Of a stretch of 30,752 bases of DNA, positions 22,122 to 30,002 are shown one piece after another. The position numbers and the translations under genes were made by a program. Below the pieces are notes generated by a model, which had not been told where the DNA came from, searched no databases, and saw only the letters and a list, made by a program, of their open reading frames with translations. Positions within the stretch are counted from its first letter, which is position 1; every line of letters begins with the position of its first letter. The DNA is from a virus, in IMG/VR virus record IMGVR_UViG_3300043313_000581, positions 1 to 30,752 of that record; one strand, given 5' to 3'.

Positions 22122-23749
22122 GCGTCTCGACGGGCGTCCTGCCGCTCTGCGCGACGGTCATGGTCGACTGGGTCGGCGACGGCGCCTTCGCGTCGCCGGT
22201 CTCCGACGTCACCGCCGACGTGCCGGGCGACCCGGGGCTGGTCATCGACACCGGCCGCGACGGCGCTCGGGCGCTGTCGCCGCCGAAGGTGCCGTCGGCG
22301 TCGTTCGAGCTGCGGAACGACCATGGCCGCTACAGCAACGAGCGCGGGGCGAGCCCGGTCTACCAGCTCGTCCGTCCGGGGACGCCGGTCGTCATGTCCG
22401 CAAGCTATGGGACGCCGCGCCTGTACCGCTCGGCCGCGCTGTACCGCTCGGCCGTCGCGTATCGCGGCGTGGCGGCGTGGACGTTAGCCCGGACCCGGAT
22501 CGACGCGGCCAACCAGTCGGCCGAGCTCGGATCGCAGCGGGTCCGGGTATCCACGCTGGGGGCGACGTCGACCCTGGTCGGCACCGCCGTGACGGTGCCG
22601 CTCCAGACGGCGATCCGGACCGACCAGGCCGTCACGATGATCCTCGACGCGGCTGGCTGGCCCGCCGCCAGGCGCGCTATCTCGCTCGGCGACACGACGC
22701 TCGCCTACTGGTGGGCCGACGGCAGGAGTGCCTGGGACGCGCTCGTGGAGATCACGACGTCGGAAGGCCCTGGCTGTATGTACGAGGACGCCGACGGTGT
22801 CTTGCACTGGGAGGGGAGGAACTACCGCGCCGTGACGCCGCGCAGCACGACGCCGCAGGCCGCGTTCTTCGACCAGCGCGTCGGCGGCGGCGTGGCGTAC
22901 CGCGGTGATCGGCCGTACCGCGCCAATCGGCTCTACCGCGGCAACGTCGCCGCGCTCTACTTCACGGCGCTCACGTATGAGCCCGGCTGGAAGACGCTCT
23001 ATGCCCGCGCGACGTACGCGACGAAGCGGCGGGCGCTCGGCGCGCTCGGCGCGGTCTGGCGCTACGGCGCCGACATCACGCTCTCGGCCGGCCAGTCGCG
23101 GACGTTCTTTGCTCGGCCGGCCGACCCGTTCCAGAACGCCGTTGCGCCGGTCGTCACGACCGACTACGTCATAGCTGCGGGCTCGGCGACGGTGGCGCTC
23201 ACGTACACGAGCGGCATTCTGGCGGTCATCACCGTGACCGCCGGCGGCGGCGGCTGCACCATCGTCGGCCCGGCAGGCTCGCCGACCGGCGGGCTCCAGC
23301 TCCGCGCGCAACCGCTCGCGGTCGTCTCCGAGACGGTCGTCCAGTCGTCGCTGCCGACGACCGGCCCTGCGGCGGCGTACGGCGGCGTCCAGACGCTCGA
23401 CGTCGCCGGCTGGCCGGAGGTCGACCCAGCGATGGCCGAGGGCGTCTGCAACGCCTGGGTCGTGCGGTACAACGTGCCGCGCCCGCAGGTGACGATCTCG
23501 GTCGTCGCGGTCGACGGCGCGCACTTCGGGGAGATCGTCCAGCGCGGCGTCAGCGACCGCATCTCGCTCCGATCCGAGGCGACCGGGATCGCGGCCGACG
23601 TCTGGATCGAAAGCCGCGAGATCATCGTCTCGGGCGCCGGCGGCCGCCACGTCGAGGCGATCTGGAAGTGCGAGAAGGTCGACACCATCAGCGGCTTCGT
23701 CTGGGACGGCTCGACGAGCCTGTGGGACTCGGCAATCTGGGGGAGCTGA
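22118..23749 (+). CDS. Minor tail / distal tail protein
   Basis: 543 residues; ATG 22118 overlaps the tape measure stop. It starts CATVMVDWVGDGAF, then DVTADVPGDPGLVID, SPPKVPSASFELRNDHGRYSNE and YQLVRPGTPVVM, a pattern typical of siphovirus minor tail proteins next to the tape measure. Repeated YR units occur twice (LYRSAALYRSAVAYRG near residue 105 and VAYRGDRPYRANRLYRGN near 263). The C-terminal part (ISVVAVDGAHFGEIVQRGVSDRI) is beta-rich. It likely belongs to the tail tip. An in-frame upstream extension to 22040 is rejected as overlapping. Confidence 0.75.
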   Translation: MSVSTGVLPLCATVMVDWVGDGAFASPVSDVTADVPGDPGLVIDTGRDGARALSPPKVPSASFELRNDHGRYSNERGASPVYQLVRPGTPVVMSASYGTPRLYRSAALYRSAVAYRGVAAWTLARTRIDAANQSAELGSQRVRVSTLGATSTLVGTAVTVPLQTAIRTDQAVTMILDAAGWPAARRAISLGDTTLAYWWADGRSAWDALVEITTSEGPGCMYEDADGVLHWEGRNYRAVTPRSTTPQAAFFDQRVGGGVAYRGDRPYRANRLYRGNVAALYFTALTYEPGWKTLYARATYATKRRALGALGAVWRYGADITLSAGQSRTFFARPADPFQNAVAPVVTTDYVIAAGSATVALTYTSGILAVITVTAGGGGCTIVGPAGSPTGGLQLRAQPLAVVSETVVQSSLPTTGPAAAYGGVQTLDVAGWPEVDPAMAEGVCNAWVVRYNVPRPQVTISVVAVDGAHFGEIVQRGVSDRISLRSEATGIAADVWIESREIIVSGAGGRHVEAIWKCEKVDTISGFVWDGSTSLWDSAIWGS

Positions 23750-23753
23750 TCCG

Positions 23754-24521
23754 ATGACATCACCGAGCTTTCCGGCCGCCTTGGACGCCCTGGCGAACCC
23801 TGGCCCGACGACCGAGACCGACGACGCCGGGTACGAGCTCGATATCGTCATAGCGAGACTTCAGAACTGCATCATGGCGATCGAGCAGAAGCTCGGCATC
23901 GGCGTCGGCGGGCCGCCGGGCTCGGCCGCCGTGCTGCGGCAAACCGCGAGCGGCGCCTCGGGCTGGGGGACCATCACAGCGGCGACGATCGCGCCGGGGT
24001 CGTTCCCGCAGCTCATCCAGACGAGCGGCGTGCTGGGGGCCCCGTCGACCCTCATCACGCTGCCGACCATCGACCAGTCGTACAAGCACCTGGAGCTGCG
24101 GGTCTTCGGGCGGTCGACCGCGGCGGCGGCGGTCGACAGCGTGACGATGCGGATGAACGGCGACGCCACCGGGGTCTACTTCGGCCAGGGCGGGCAGTTC
24201 AACGGGTCGACCACGACGGCGTACCCGCTCGGCCCCAGCGCCACCTCGATTTCGGTCGGCACCATCCCCGCCGCATCGGCCGTCGCTGGCGGCTTCGGGG
24301 GGCTCGCGATCGCGGCCCCCGGCTACAGCGGCACCGGCAGCTTCAAGTCGGTCATCGCGACCAATTTCCTCGCGAGCAACAACACGGCCGGGCAGGCGTA
24401 CGTCCAGTTCGTCGGCGGCGCGTATTTCGGCGGGACGGCCGGGATCACGAACATCCAGCTCGGGCTCGCGACCGGGCAGTGGGCCGCCGGCAGCATCGTC
24501 AGCCTGTACGGCTGGAACTAG
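23754..24521 (+). CDS. Tail fibre/minor tail protein
   Basis: 255 residues. An N-terminal helical segment (DDAGYELDIVIARLQNCIMAIEQKLGIGVGG) is followed by a Gly/Ser/Thr-rich beta region (SYKHLELRVFGRSTAAAAV, TMRMNGDATGVYFGQGGQFNGSTTT, GSIVSLYGWN). The pattern 'LELRVFGRS...RMNGD...YFGQ' and a C-terminal 'SIVSLYG' is common to virion surface proteins. It sits in the fibre cluster; the exact position in the tail is inferred. Confidence 0.7.
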   Translation: MTSPSFPAALDALANPGPTTETDDAGYELDIVIARLQNCIMAIEQKLGIGVGGPPGSAAVLRQTASGASGWGTITAATIAPGSFPQLIQTSGVLGAPSTLITLPTIDQSYKHLELRVFGRSTAAAAVDSVTMRMNGDATGVYFGQGGQFNGSTTTAYPLGPSATSISVGTIPAASAVAGGFGGLAIAAPGYSGTGSFKSVIATNFLASNNTAGQAYVQFVGGAYFGGTAGITNIQLGLATGQWAAGSIVSLYGWN

Positions 24522-24532
24522 GGGGTGGACGC

Positions 24533-25036
24533 GTGGCTGATACCATCCTGATCGTCGATCCCGAGGGCGGGGAGCCGACGAGCCGCCCGCTGACACCGGA
24601 GGAGCAGGCCCAGCTCGACGCCGACCGCGAGCAGGCGGCGATAGCGGCGATCCGCTACGGCGGCGTCCGCCCGCTCGACGCCAGGCTCCGGACGACCGAC
24701 GACCAGCCGCACGAGGTGCTGCGCCTGCCGACCGAGCAGAAGCACGTCTACCGCACGACCGTCCGCGTCTGCGGGATCGACGCCGGCAACGGGACGACCA
24801 GAGACTCTGAGGTCCGCATGGTCTTCAAGCGCGCGACCGCCGGACCGACGCAGGTTGGGGCGACGACCGTGATGTCCAACGCGCAGGACACGGCGGCCGC
24901 TGCCTGGCGGATACAGGCGTTGGTCGACGGGACGGACCTCGTGATCTCGGTCACCGGGGCGCTCGGGAGGACCGTCGACTGGCAGGTCACCGGCGAGATC
25001 GGCGCGTTTGCGCCCGAGGGCGTGGCACCATCGTAA
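24533..25036 (+). CDS. Hypothetical tail-cluster protein, 167 aa
   Basis: GTG at 24533 follows AGGGGGTGG; an in-frame extension to 24479 overlaps the preceding gene. The N-terminus (DTILIVDPEGGEPTSRPLTPEEQAQLDADREQAAIAAI) is charged and helical; the remainder is beta-rich (YRTTVRVCGIDAGNGTTRDSEVRMVFKR, VISVTGALGRTVDWQVTGEIG). It may be a small tail-tip or chaperone protein. No family is recognised. Confidence 0.65.
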   Translation: MADTILIVDPEGGEPTSRPLTPEEQAQLDADREQAAIAAIRYGGVRPLDARLRTTDDQPHEVLRLPTEQKHVYRTTVRVCGIDAGNGTTRDSEVRMVFKRATAGPTQVGATTVMSNAQDTAAAAWRIQALVDGTDLVISVTGALGRTVDWQVTGEIGAFAPEGVAPS

Positions 25037-25050
25037 TGGGAGCGTAGCCG

Positions 25051-26226
25051 ATGCCCTGGACACCGCCGAGTGATCCGGTCACCAGTACCGTTATCACGGT
25101 CGCGTATGCCGTCGCGAACCTCCTGACGCAGATTCGCTGGCTGCGCCTGATGACCGGGAATGCCGACCCGCCGGGGTCGAACTACGTCGTCGTCGCCGAC
25201 ACGACGTCCGCGACGACCTGGCGCAAGGTCCCGTCCGACGCGATCGCCGACGGCGCGATCACCGACGCGAAGCTCCAGACCCCGAAGGTCAGCCGGAGTG
25301 GCGACGTGATGACCGGCGACCTGAACATCAACCGCGGCGGCGGAGCGGACGGCTACCTGACGCTGGGCGCGGGCACGGCGCACTATCTCGGCTGGGACGG
25401 CGGCAAGTTCGTGTTCTCGCCCCACCCGGTGCAGGTGCCCGGGCCCCTGACGGCCGCGGTCGGGCTGACGTCGATCGGCGACATCATGGCCTATCGCGGC
25501 GCCGGGACCACGGGCTTCGTGGTGCTCGGCAACAACCCGGCCTTCTACATCGGCTGGGACGGCACGAACATCGTCACGCACACCGGCAAGGTCTGGACCG
25601 CCGGCAACGACGGCCCCGGCTCCGGGCTCGACGCCGACACGGTCGCCGGGAAGACGCCGACCGCGACGCCGACCGCGAACGCACTGCCGCTCGCGAACGC
25701 CAGCGGCAAGCTCGACGCCTGGGTAACGTCAGGGTCGACCGACGCTGTCTCGGTCGGCGGGCGGGTGCCGACCGCGACGCCGACCGCGAACGCCATCCCG
25801 ATCGCGGACGCGGGCGGCAAGCTCGACGCCTGGGTCACGGGCGGGGCCGGGGCGTTTGTGCCGAGCGGACTGATCGCGCTCTGGGTCGCGTCCGATACAC
25901 CGCCGACCGGCTGGGTCTTCGAGACCACCTTCACCCAGAAGTTTGTCGTGGGGGCCAATAACGGTGTAACCGGCTTCCATCGCAACGACACCGGCGGAGC
26001 GGCGACGCACGACCACGGGTTCGGCACGTCGCACACCGGCGGCAGCGTCGCCGCCGACGCGAGCACGCCGATCCGCGTCCAGGTGAGCGGCACCGGGACC
26101 GACCCGCAGGCGCCGCAGAGCGGCCACGGGCACGGCTTCACGAACCCCGGTGCCCACACGGTGACCAGTGCGAGCCTGAACCACCTGCCGCCGTACATCG
26201 CGGCGCACTACATTCGGAAAACCTGA
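25051..26226 (+). CDS. Tail fibre protein with internal repeat and collar-like C-terminus
   Basis: 391 residues; GGGAGC precedes ATG 25051. The N-terminus has IADGAITDAKLQ and SGDVMTGDLNINRGG, a pair of motifs common in phage fibres. Two 37-residue units follow (25648-25758 and 25759-25869; each has PTATPTANA then GKLDAWVT). The C-terminus resembles a tail-collar fibre: VPSGLIALWVASDTPPTGWV, FVVGANNGVTG, then THDHGFGTSHTGG and GHGHGF with a final NHLPPYIAAHYIRKT. It probably binds host surface. Confidence 0.88.
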   Translation: MPWTPPSDPVTSTVITVAYAVANLLTQIRWLRLMTGNADPPGSNYVVVADTTSATTWRKVPSDAIADGAITDAKLQTPKVSRSGDVMTGDLNINRGGGADGYLTLGAGTAHYLGWDGGKFVFSPHPVQVPGPLTAAVGLTSIGDIMAYRGAGTTGFVVLGNNPAFYIGWDGTNIVTHTGKVWTAGNDGPGSGLDADTVAGKTPTATPTANALPLANASGKLDAWVTSGSTDAVSVGGRVPTATPTANAIPIADAGGKLDAWVTGGAGAFVPSGLIALWVASDTPPTGWVFETTFTQKFVVGANNGVTGFHRNDTGGAATHDHGFGTSHTGGSVAADASTPIRVQVSGTGTDPQAPQSGHGHGFTNPGAHTVTSASLNHLPPYIAAHYIRKT

Positions 26227-26498
26227 TGACGGAGCAGACGGCGACGATGTGGGACGCCGACCTCGGCGAGGCCGGGCGCAAGCTGACGGCGGACGAGCTG
26301 GTCGCGCTGGAGGCGATGCACCAGTGCGCCCTGCTCGGGCGGATCGCGGTGGCGCTGGAGGACGCGCTCGTCCATCTCCGATCGCTGGAGGGCCGCTTTG
26401 ACCGTCTGGAGCAGTTCCTGACGCTGGCCGACGTCCGCTACCCGCGCGGACGGGCGCCGCTGCCGGCGCTGCCGGCCGTGGACGAGGCGGCCGTATGA
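26226..26498 (+). CDS. Small helical protein, 90 aa
   Basis: ATG at 26226 overlaps the fibre stop (TGATG). It is strongly helical with heptad-like spacing (VALEDALVHLRSLEGRFDRLEQFLTLA), a likely coiled coil. No transmembrane segment is present, so it is not an obvious holin although it directly precedes the endolysin. Function unknown. Confidence 0.65.
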   Translation: MTEQTATMWDADLGEAGRKLTADELVALEAMHQCALLGRIAVALEDALVHLRSLEGRFDRLEQFLTLADVRYPRGRAPLPALPAVDEAAV

Positions 26499-27655
26499 CC
26501 GAGATCGAGCAGTTCATCCGCGAGGCGGCGGCAACTCGGGGCATCAATCCCGACATCGCCATCCGAGTCTGCCTGACCGAGGGCGGGGTGACGGAGCCTG
26601 CGCGGTTGGGGGATTTCAGCGGGCCGCCGTGGTACAGCGGCAAGTCCTGGTGGGCGCTCCAGCTCCACTACGGCGGCATCGGCACGCCCTGGGCGGGCTT
26701 TGGCCACACGGCTGGCATGGGCAACGGCTTTACGGCCCTGACGGGCTGGGCGGCTGGCGATCCAGCGGCCTGGCGCGACGCGGCCAGGTACGGCCTGAAC
26801 AGAGCCCGCACGGGCGGCTGGGGGGCGTGGTACGGCGCGGCCTCGGTCGGCATCACCGAGTTTATGGGCATCGACCGCCAGGTCGCCTGGGACGCCAATG
26901 CCGAGGTCTGGGACTACGAGACGGGCCAGTCGCCCGCGCTGCCGAAGGTCGTCTACTCGCCGAGCGAGCCGCCGCACCCGCAGGACAGCGATTTTGACTG
27001 TTCACAGGACTCGACCGAGTGGGCGCTCTGGAGCGTTGGGCGCCGGCCGAAGGATCAGTGGCTGACCCAGACCATGATCGCCGAGGGCGTTTTAAGTTAT
27101 CAGCTCGGGCTCATGGACGCGAGCGGCGCGGGACTGGCCGCGTTCATCACCAGGCACTACGGCGAGGACGGTTTCGAGGCGTCAAACCAGGACCCGGTCT
27201 CGTTCGACGAGTTGGCCGAGGACTGCGGGCGCTACCCGATGCTGATCGGCGGCCGCCGCTGGGGCGCGGGTGGGCACTGGTCCGGGCTGCGGGCGTACGA
27301 CGTCAGCCGCGATGTGCTGCTCCTGGCGAACCCGGCCGCGAATTACTTCGGAATAAATCAGACCATGACCCGCGAGCAGTTCGCGAGGCTGGGCCCGTTC
27401 AGTTGCGTGCACCTCACGCACGACGACCTCACGGAGCCGATCGCGGACCCGACGCCCGTGCCGCCGCCCGTGCCAGTCTACCCGCCGCCCGAGGAGCTGG
27501 TCGCCCAGATCGCCGCGCAGCAGCGGTACATCGCTGAGCTGGAGACCCGGCTGGGGGTAGCGTCCGTCGACTACGCCAACGACCTCGACGGCCTGGCTCG
27601 CGGCGTGGCGAACGTCGCTAGCGCACTGCGGGCGCTGCATCCACGGCCCTCCTGA
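26495..27655 (+). CDS. Endolysin: lysozyme-like domain plus C39-like peptidase
   Basis: 386 residues. Residues ~1-135 look like a lysozyme/transglycosylase-like domain: INPDIAIRVCLTEGGVT with candidate Glu 29, then SWWALQLHYGGIGTPWAGFGHTAGMGNGF. Residues ~160-310 read as a C39-like cysteine peptidase: FDCSQDSTEWALWSVG (C169), GAGGHWSGLRAYDVSRDVLLLANPA (H261, N279). A Pro-rich linker (about 320-330) and a short helical tail (LVAQIAAQQRYIAELETRLG) complete it. It would cut host peptidoglycan at the end of infection. No signal peptide or transmembrane segment is seen, so a holin is expected elsewhere. ATGA overlap with the upstream gene. Confidence 0.85.
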   Translation: MTEIEQFIREAAATRGINPDIAIRVCLTEGGVTEPARLGDFSGPPWYSGKSWWALQLHYGGIGTPWAGFGHTAGMGNGFTALTGWAAGDPAAWRDAARYGLNRARTGGWGAWYGAASVGITEFMGIDRQVAWDANAEVWDYETGQSPALPKVVYSPSEPPHPQDSDFDCSQDSTEWALWSVGRRPKDQWLTQTMIAEGVLSYQLGLMDASGAGLAAFITRHYGEDGFEASNQDPVSFDELAEDCGRYPMLIGGRRWGAGGHWSGLRAYDVSRDVLLLANPAANYFGINQTMTREQFARLGPFSCVHLTHDDLTEPIADPTPVPPPVPVYPPPEELVAQIAAQQRYIAELETRLGVASVDYANDLDGLARGVANVASALRALHPRPS

Positions 27656-27683
27656 GTGGGTCAGGAAATCCCAGATAGGTCGG

Positions 27684-28019
27684 TCACTCAGTCCGGGCCG
27701 CTCGGCGTTCGGTACTCCCTCGCTGAATGCGCTCCAGCCGCTCTCTGCGCTGCTCGGGAGTCATCGCCGCCTCGGCCTGCCGGCGGTCCCATTCACCCGG
27801 CTCCCAGACGGGGCAGCCCCCGTTCTCGCACGTCTCGGGCTCCAGGCCGGACCCGATACGACGGAGCCCCTCCATGATGTCGTCGGCGGTCATCTCCGCT
27901 TCGAGCTTGTCCCACCATCCGGGGTTCAACGCCTCGGAGTGGCCGTGGCAAACCTCATGCGGGGTGCGGCGCCCGCAGTACAGGCACCGTGAGTAGCAGA
28001 GGATGACGGCGGTTTCCAT
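27684..28019 (-). CDS. Cys-rich hypothetical protein, 111 aa
   Basis: Minus strand. The ATG at 28019 is preceded by GAGAGAG; a further in-frame ATG four codons upstream (28031) lacks a better site. The N-terminus has two CxxC-like pairs (CYSRCLYCGRRTPHEVCHGH), a later CENGGC, and a long Arg/Glu helix at the C-terminus (QRRERLERIQRGS). Probably metal-binding; function unknown. It is the last gene of the minus-strand cluster and converges on the endolysin with a 28-base gap. Confidence 0.65.
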   Translation of the reverse strand: METAVILCYSRCLYCGRRTPHEVCHGHSEALNPGWWDKLEAEMTADDIMEGLRRIGSGLEPETCENGGCPVWEPGEWDRRQAEAAMTPEQRRERLERIQRGSTERRAARTE

Positions 28020-28048
28020 TGCTCTCTCCATGCTTCAGGTATGGGGCT

Positions 28049-28324
28049 TTATGACGGTCGCTCTTCGAGTACGGCCCGTGCCTCCTCGCTCCACTCCAGC
28101 GCCCCCTTCGCATTGCTGGGCTTGTTGCTGAGGCTCAGGACGGTCGAGAGGTGGCCGAGCCGGCCGGCGGCCTTCTCCAGCGCCAGCCGCAACCGTTCGA
28201 CCTCGATCTCATGAGGGCAGGGCAAGTGAGCCGGGATATCGGCGTGGCAACCGCACGGGCACCCGCGCCCCTTGCAGTGGTCTCGCGGGTAGTTGAAGCA
28301 GCAGTCCTCGGTGTGCTCCGCCAC
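28049..28324 (-). CDS. Cys-rich hypothetical protein, 91 aa
   Basis: GTG start at 28324 on the minus strand with GGAGG upstream. The first 37 residues hold many Cys and His (CCFNYPRDHCKGRGCPCGCH, then a further CPH), a likely metal-binding knuckle. A charged helix (EVERLRLALEKAAGRLGHL) follows. The 5' part overlaps the 3' end of a small membrane-protein gene in another frame. Confidence 0.65.
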   Translation of the reverse strand: MAEHTEDCCFNYPRDHCKGRGCPCGCHADIPAHLPCPHEIEVERLRLALEKAAGRLGHLSTVLSLSNKPSNAKGALEWSEEARAVLEERPS

Positions 28325-28448
28325 CGCTGAACCTCCGCACCAGCCAGATGATCCCCGCCGCGCCGGCTGCCCCGGCGATGACGCCCCCGACCACCAACGC
28401 GTACATCATGCGCTCGACATCGCGCCCAAGGTTGTCCACAGAAATCAC
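28209..28448 (-). CDS. Small single-TM protein overlapping its neighbour
   Basis: Minus strand; GTG at 28448 directly after the stop of the upstream gene (GTGA), or the GTG at 28439 with better spacing from GGAGGA. A transmembrane helix (MMYALVVGGVIAGAAGAAGIIW) follows a short basic start, then RRFSGGG. The remaining ~35 residues are read in a frame overlapping the next gene by 116 bases and look like a shadow, so only the N-terminal half is well supported. Confidence 0.5.
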   Translation of the reverse strand: MISVDNLGRDVERMMYALVVGGVIAGAAGAAGIIWLVRRFSGGGAHRGLLLQLPARPLQGARVPVRLPRRYPGSLALPS

Positions 28449-28720
28449 TCCTCCGAGTCGGCATGGGGGATTACGGCGGCCTCTCTCCTGATCGTTTGGC
28501 TGGCGCCACGATCCTGAGCGGGGGCCTCCAGCAGATCAGCCAGCGCGTCGGCCAGGGTGTGCCACTGGTCACACTCGGCCATCAGCCGCTCGATCTCCTG
28601 CTCGGCGCCGTCAAGCGCCTGCTGAAGCCTGACCATCTCGTCAGGCTGCGGGCCGGCATCCTCGGCCAGTTGCTGCTGGTACTCCTCTTCCGTGCGTGGC
28701 ATCCACGGTGGGTCGATCAT
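28445..28720 (-). CDS. Hypothetical coiled-coil protein, 91 aa
   Basis: Minus strand, ATG at 28720 preceded by AGGAGGAG. It is acidic with a long helix (DEMVRLQQALDGAEQEIERLMAECDQWHTLADALADLLE) typical of a coiled coil. Its stop overlaps the start of the next minus-strand gene. No family is recognised. Confidence 0.7.
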   Translation of the reverse strand: MIDPPWMPRTEEEYQQQLAEDAGPQPDEMVRLQQALDGAEQEIERLMAECDQWHTLADALADLLEAPAQDRGASQTIRREAAVIPHADSEE

Positions 28721-28755
28721 CGCATCTCCTCCTGACGAACCTATTGCGTCTTTCT

Positions 28756-29058
28756 TTACTCACGCTCCTGGTCGTGACTCTGGCGGTGCAGCACGGCTGC
28801 GACCATATCGGCGGGCTCGGGCCAGCCGTAGGCCATCGTCAGCGAGTAGGTGACCGCCCCATCGGCACGGTCGGGGGTGTCGTTCCCCATGTCGAGCACG
28901 ACCTCCTCGAAGTGCTCGACAAACGCCGACTGGTCCATCTCACCCCAGTCGGCCATCCGTCGCCCATAGAGGAAGGCGTACGCCTTCCCGACCTCGGGGT
29001 TCGTTCGAAAGAAGTGCCCGCAGTCGTGGCACATCGGGGCATCTATTCCAGTTGCCAT
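28756..29058 (-). CDS. Hypothetical protein, 100 aa
   Basis: Minus strand, ATG at 29058 with GGAGG upstream. It has a CxxC pair with a His (CHDCGHFFRTNPEVG), then an acidic helical region (SAFVEHFEEVVLDMGND) and SLTMAYGWPEPADMVAAVL. No family is recognised. A sigma-70-like promoter lies just upstream. Confidence 0.7.
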   Translation of the reverse strand: MATGIDAPMCHDCGHFFRTNPEVGKAYAFLYGRRMADWGEMDQSAFVEHFEEVVLDMGNDTPDRADGAVTYSLTMAYGWPEPADMVAAVLHRQSHDQERE

Positions 29059-29082
29059 AAGTCCTCCACTCGAAGGGTGGGT

Positions 29083-29110
29083 AAAGTAATCACGATACTG
29101 TTCGGCTCAA
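29083..29110 (-). promoter_or_regulatory. Sigma-70-like promoter for the 28756-29058 gene
   Basis: Read on the minus strand: TTGAGC (29110-29105), 16-base spacer, TACTTT (29088-29083), followed 24 bases later by the ATG at 29058. TTGAGC matches four of six -35 positions. Confidence 0.4.
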
Positions 29111-29247
29111 CGCCGCGTGGCGCAGCGCTCGCAGCGGAAGGCGTACTCGACGCCGGCTTCGTCCAGGTGGACCATCGCCCAGCCCGGCGGCAGATCCCCC
29201 GTGGTCACTGCCTCGGCGCCGCAGTCGCAGCGGTACGTGTAGCTCAC
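29107..29247 (-). CDS. Zinc-ribbon protein, 46 aa
   Basis: Minus strand, GTG at 29247 preceded by GGGAGAAA. It reads SYTYRCDCGAEAVTTGDLPP, then a short middle and YAFRCERCATRR. The CxC and CxxC pairs ~30 residues apart suggest a small zinc ribbon. It sits between the OB-fold protein gene and the 100-residue gene. A longer reading of this stretch in another frame (29090-29311) is Arg-rich and looks like a shadow. Confidence 0.65.
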   Translation of the reverse strand: MSYTYRCDCGAEAVTTGDLPPGWAMVHLDEAGVEYAFRCERCATRR

Positions 29248-29276
29248 CGTTTCTCCCAGCTTGAGCTGTGGACGCC

Positions 29277-29699
29277 TCAGAAGGCGTCCACGTTGTCGGT
29301 CTCGGTCTCATCGTCTCGCAGCACCCAGCGCTCGAACGACTCTGCGATCTTCAAGACGTCGCCGCTCTTGAGCGATGGCCGAGCGGCCGCGAACTCGGCC
29401 GCGGCCTTGAGGATAGCGAGGCGGGTGATGGTCCGATCCTTCTGACTGGGAGCTGCCGGCGCATCAGAGCCGCCGCGCACGGGCGAGGGCGCTACGCCAT
29501 CAGACGGGGCCACGGCACGAAGAAAGCCGGCCTTGTCGAGCGTGCAGGTGACCGAGGCGCCGCGCTCCGGGAGCATGACGCCGACGGCGAACCGCGAGAC
29601 GTTGAACCAGGACTCGTGGCCTTCGAGCTTCAGCCCCTTCTCGTTGACCGAGCGGACGATGCCCGTCACCAGCTGGTCGGCGCTGCCGTTGACTGCCAT
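29277..29699 (-). CDS. OB-fold-like, putative ssDNA-binding protein
   Basis: 140 residues, minus strand; ATG at 29699 overlaps the preceding stop (TGATG). The N-terminal ~65 residues form a compact beta region (LVTGIVRSVNEKGLKLEGHESWFNVSRFA, then VTCTLDKAGFLRAV), resembling the OB-like domain of a phage/mobile-element family linked to replication or single-stranded DNA. The C-terminal helices (ITRLAILKAAAEFAAARPSL, DVLKIAESFERWVLRD) match the second conserved block of that family. A Pro/Ser-rich linker joins the two. ssDNA binding is inferred, not shown. Confidence 0.75.
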   Translation of the reverse strand: MAVNGSADQLVTGIVRSVNEKGLKLEGHESWFNVSRFAVGVMLPERGASVTCTLDKAGFLRAVAPSDGVAPSPVRGGSDAPAAPSQKDRTITRLAILKAAAEFAAARPSLKSGDVLKIAESFERWVLRDDETETDNVDAF

Positions 29700-29860
29700 C
29701 ACGCGGCCACCTTCACGGGCTGTGCGGCGACGACGCGCTCAGCGCGCTCGATCAGCTCCGAACAGGTGCCGCAGCAGAGGCCCTGCTTACGGTAGCGGCA
29801 CGATGCCAGGTGGATGTCGCGGTACGCAATCGGGTCGGGTGCTACGATGCGGTGTGCCAT
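29699..29860 (-). CDS. Small Cys-rich protein, 53 aa
   Basis: Minus strand, ATG at 29860, preceded by GAGGAG at good spacing. It begins AHRIVAPDPIAYRDIHLASC and has four Cys in the segment CRYRKQGLCCGTCSELIERA, followed by a helix. It is the first gene of the minus-strand operon behind the divergent promoter. No family is recognised. Confidence 0.7.
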   Translation of the reverse strand: MAHRIVAPDPIAYRDIHLASCRYRKQGLCCGTCSELIERAERVVAAQPVKVAA

Positions 29861-29889
29861 GTCGAGATCACTCCTCGGTGTGGTGCTGG

Positions 29890-29918
29890 CGCGGTCGGGG
29901 GTAACAGCCCCGGCCGCG
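29890..29918 (-). promoter_or_regulatory. Leader hairpin with C.A mismatch (copy 3)
   Basis: Read on the minus strand: CGCGG-C-CGGGG pairs with CCCCG-A-CCGCG, ten pairs around one C.A mismatch with a 7-base loop (CTGTTAC). It lies about nine bases from the expected transcript start and ahead of the GAGGAG and ATG at 29860. The outer stem is CGG/CCG where copies 1 and 2 have GCC/GGC, which is compensatory change around the same C.A. Confidence 0.6.
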
Positions 29919-29933
29919 TCGCTTCATGTGGTG

Positions 29934-29942
29934 ATTGTACCA
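29934..29942 (-). promoter_or_regulatory. Extended -10 for the minus-strand operon
   Basis: TGGTACAAT on the minus strand (TACAAT at 29939-29934) is a good extended -10 in the divergent region between 29860 and 30003. No convincing -35 is seen upstream. Transcription would start near 29927. Confidence 0.55.
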
Positions 29943-29966
29943 GATAGCAGACCATACCCGCCATGC

Positions 29967-29996
29967 TTGCGCAGCCCATACCAAGCCGCGTATCAT
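29967..29996 (+). promoter_or_regulatory. Promoter for a leaderless mRNA (TTGCGC-18-TATCAT)
   Basis: TTGCGC at 29967-29972, 18-base spacer, TATCAT at 29991-29996. The ATG of the next gene begins at 30003, six bases beyond the -10, so transcription would start at or next to the A of the start codon. No Shine-Dalgarno precedes that ATG. Confidence 0.6.
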
Positions 29997-30002
29997 TTGG
30001 GC

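Noticed and set aside
22484-23851. 455-residue minus-strand frame
   Set aside because: Antisense to the minor tail gene; Arg/Asp/Val-rich with no domain signal.
27656-27683. Terminator between the endolysin and the convergent minus-strand gene
   Set aside because: The 28-base gap has no clear hairpin or T-run.
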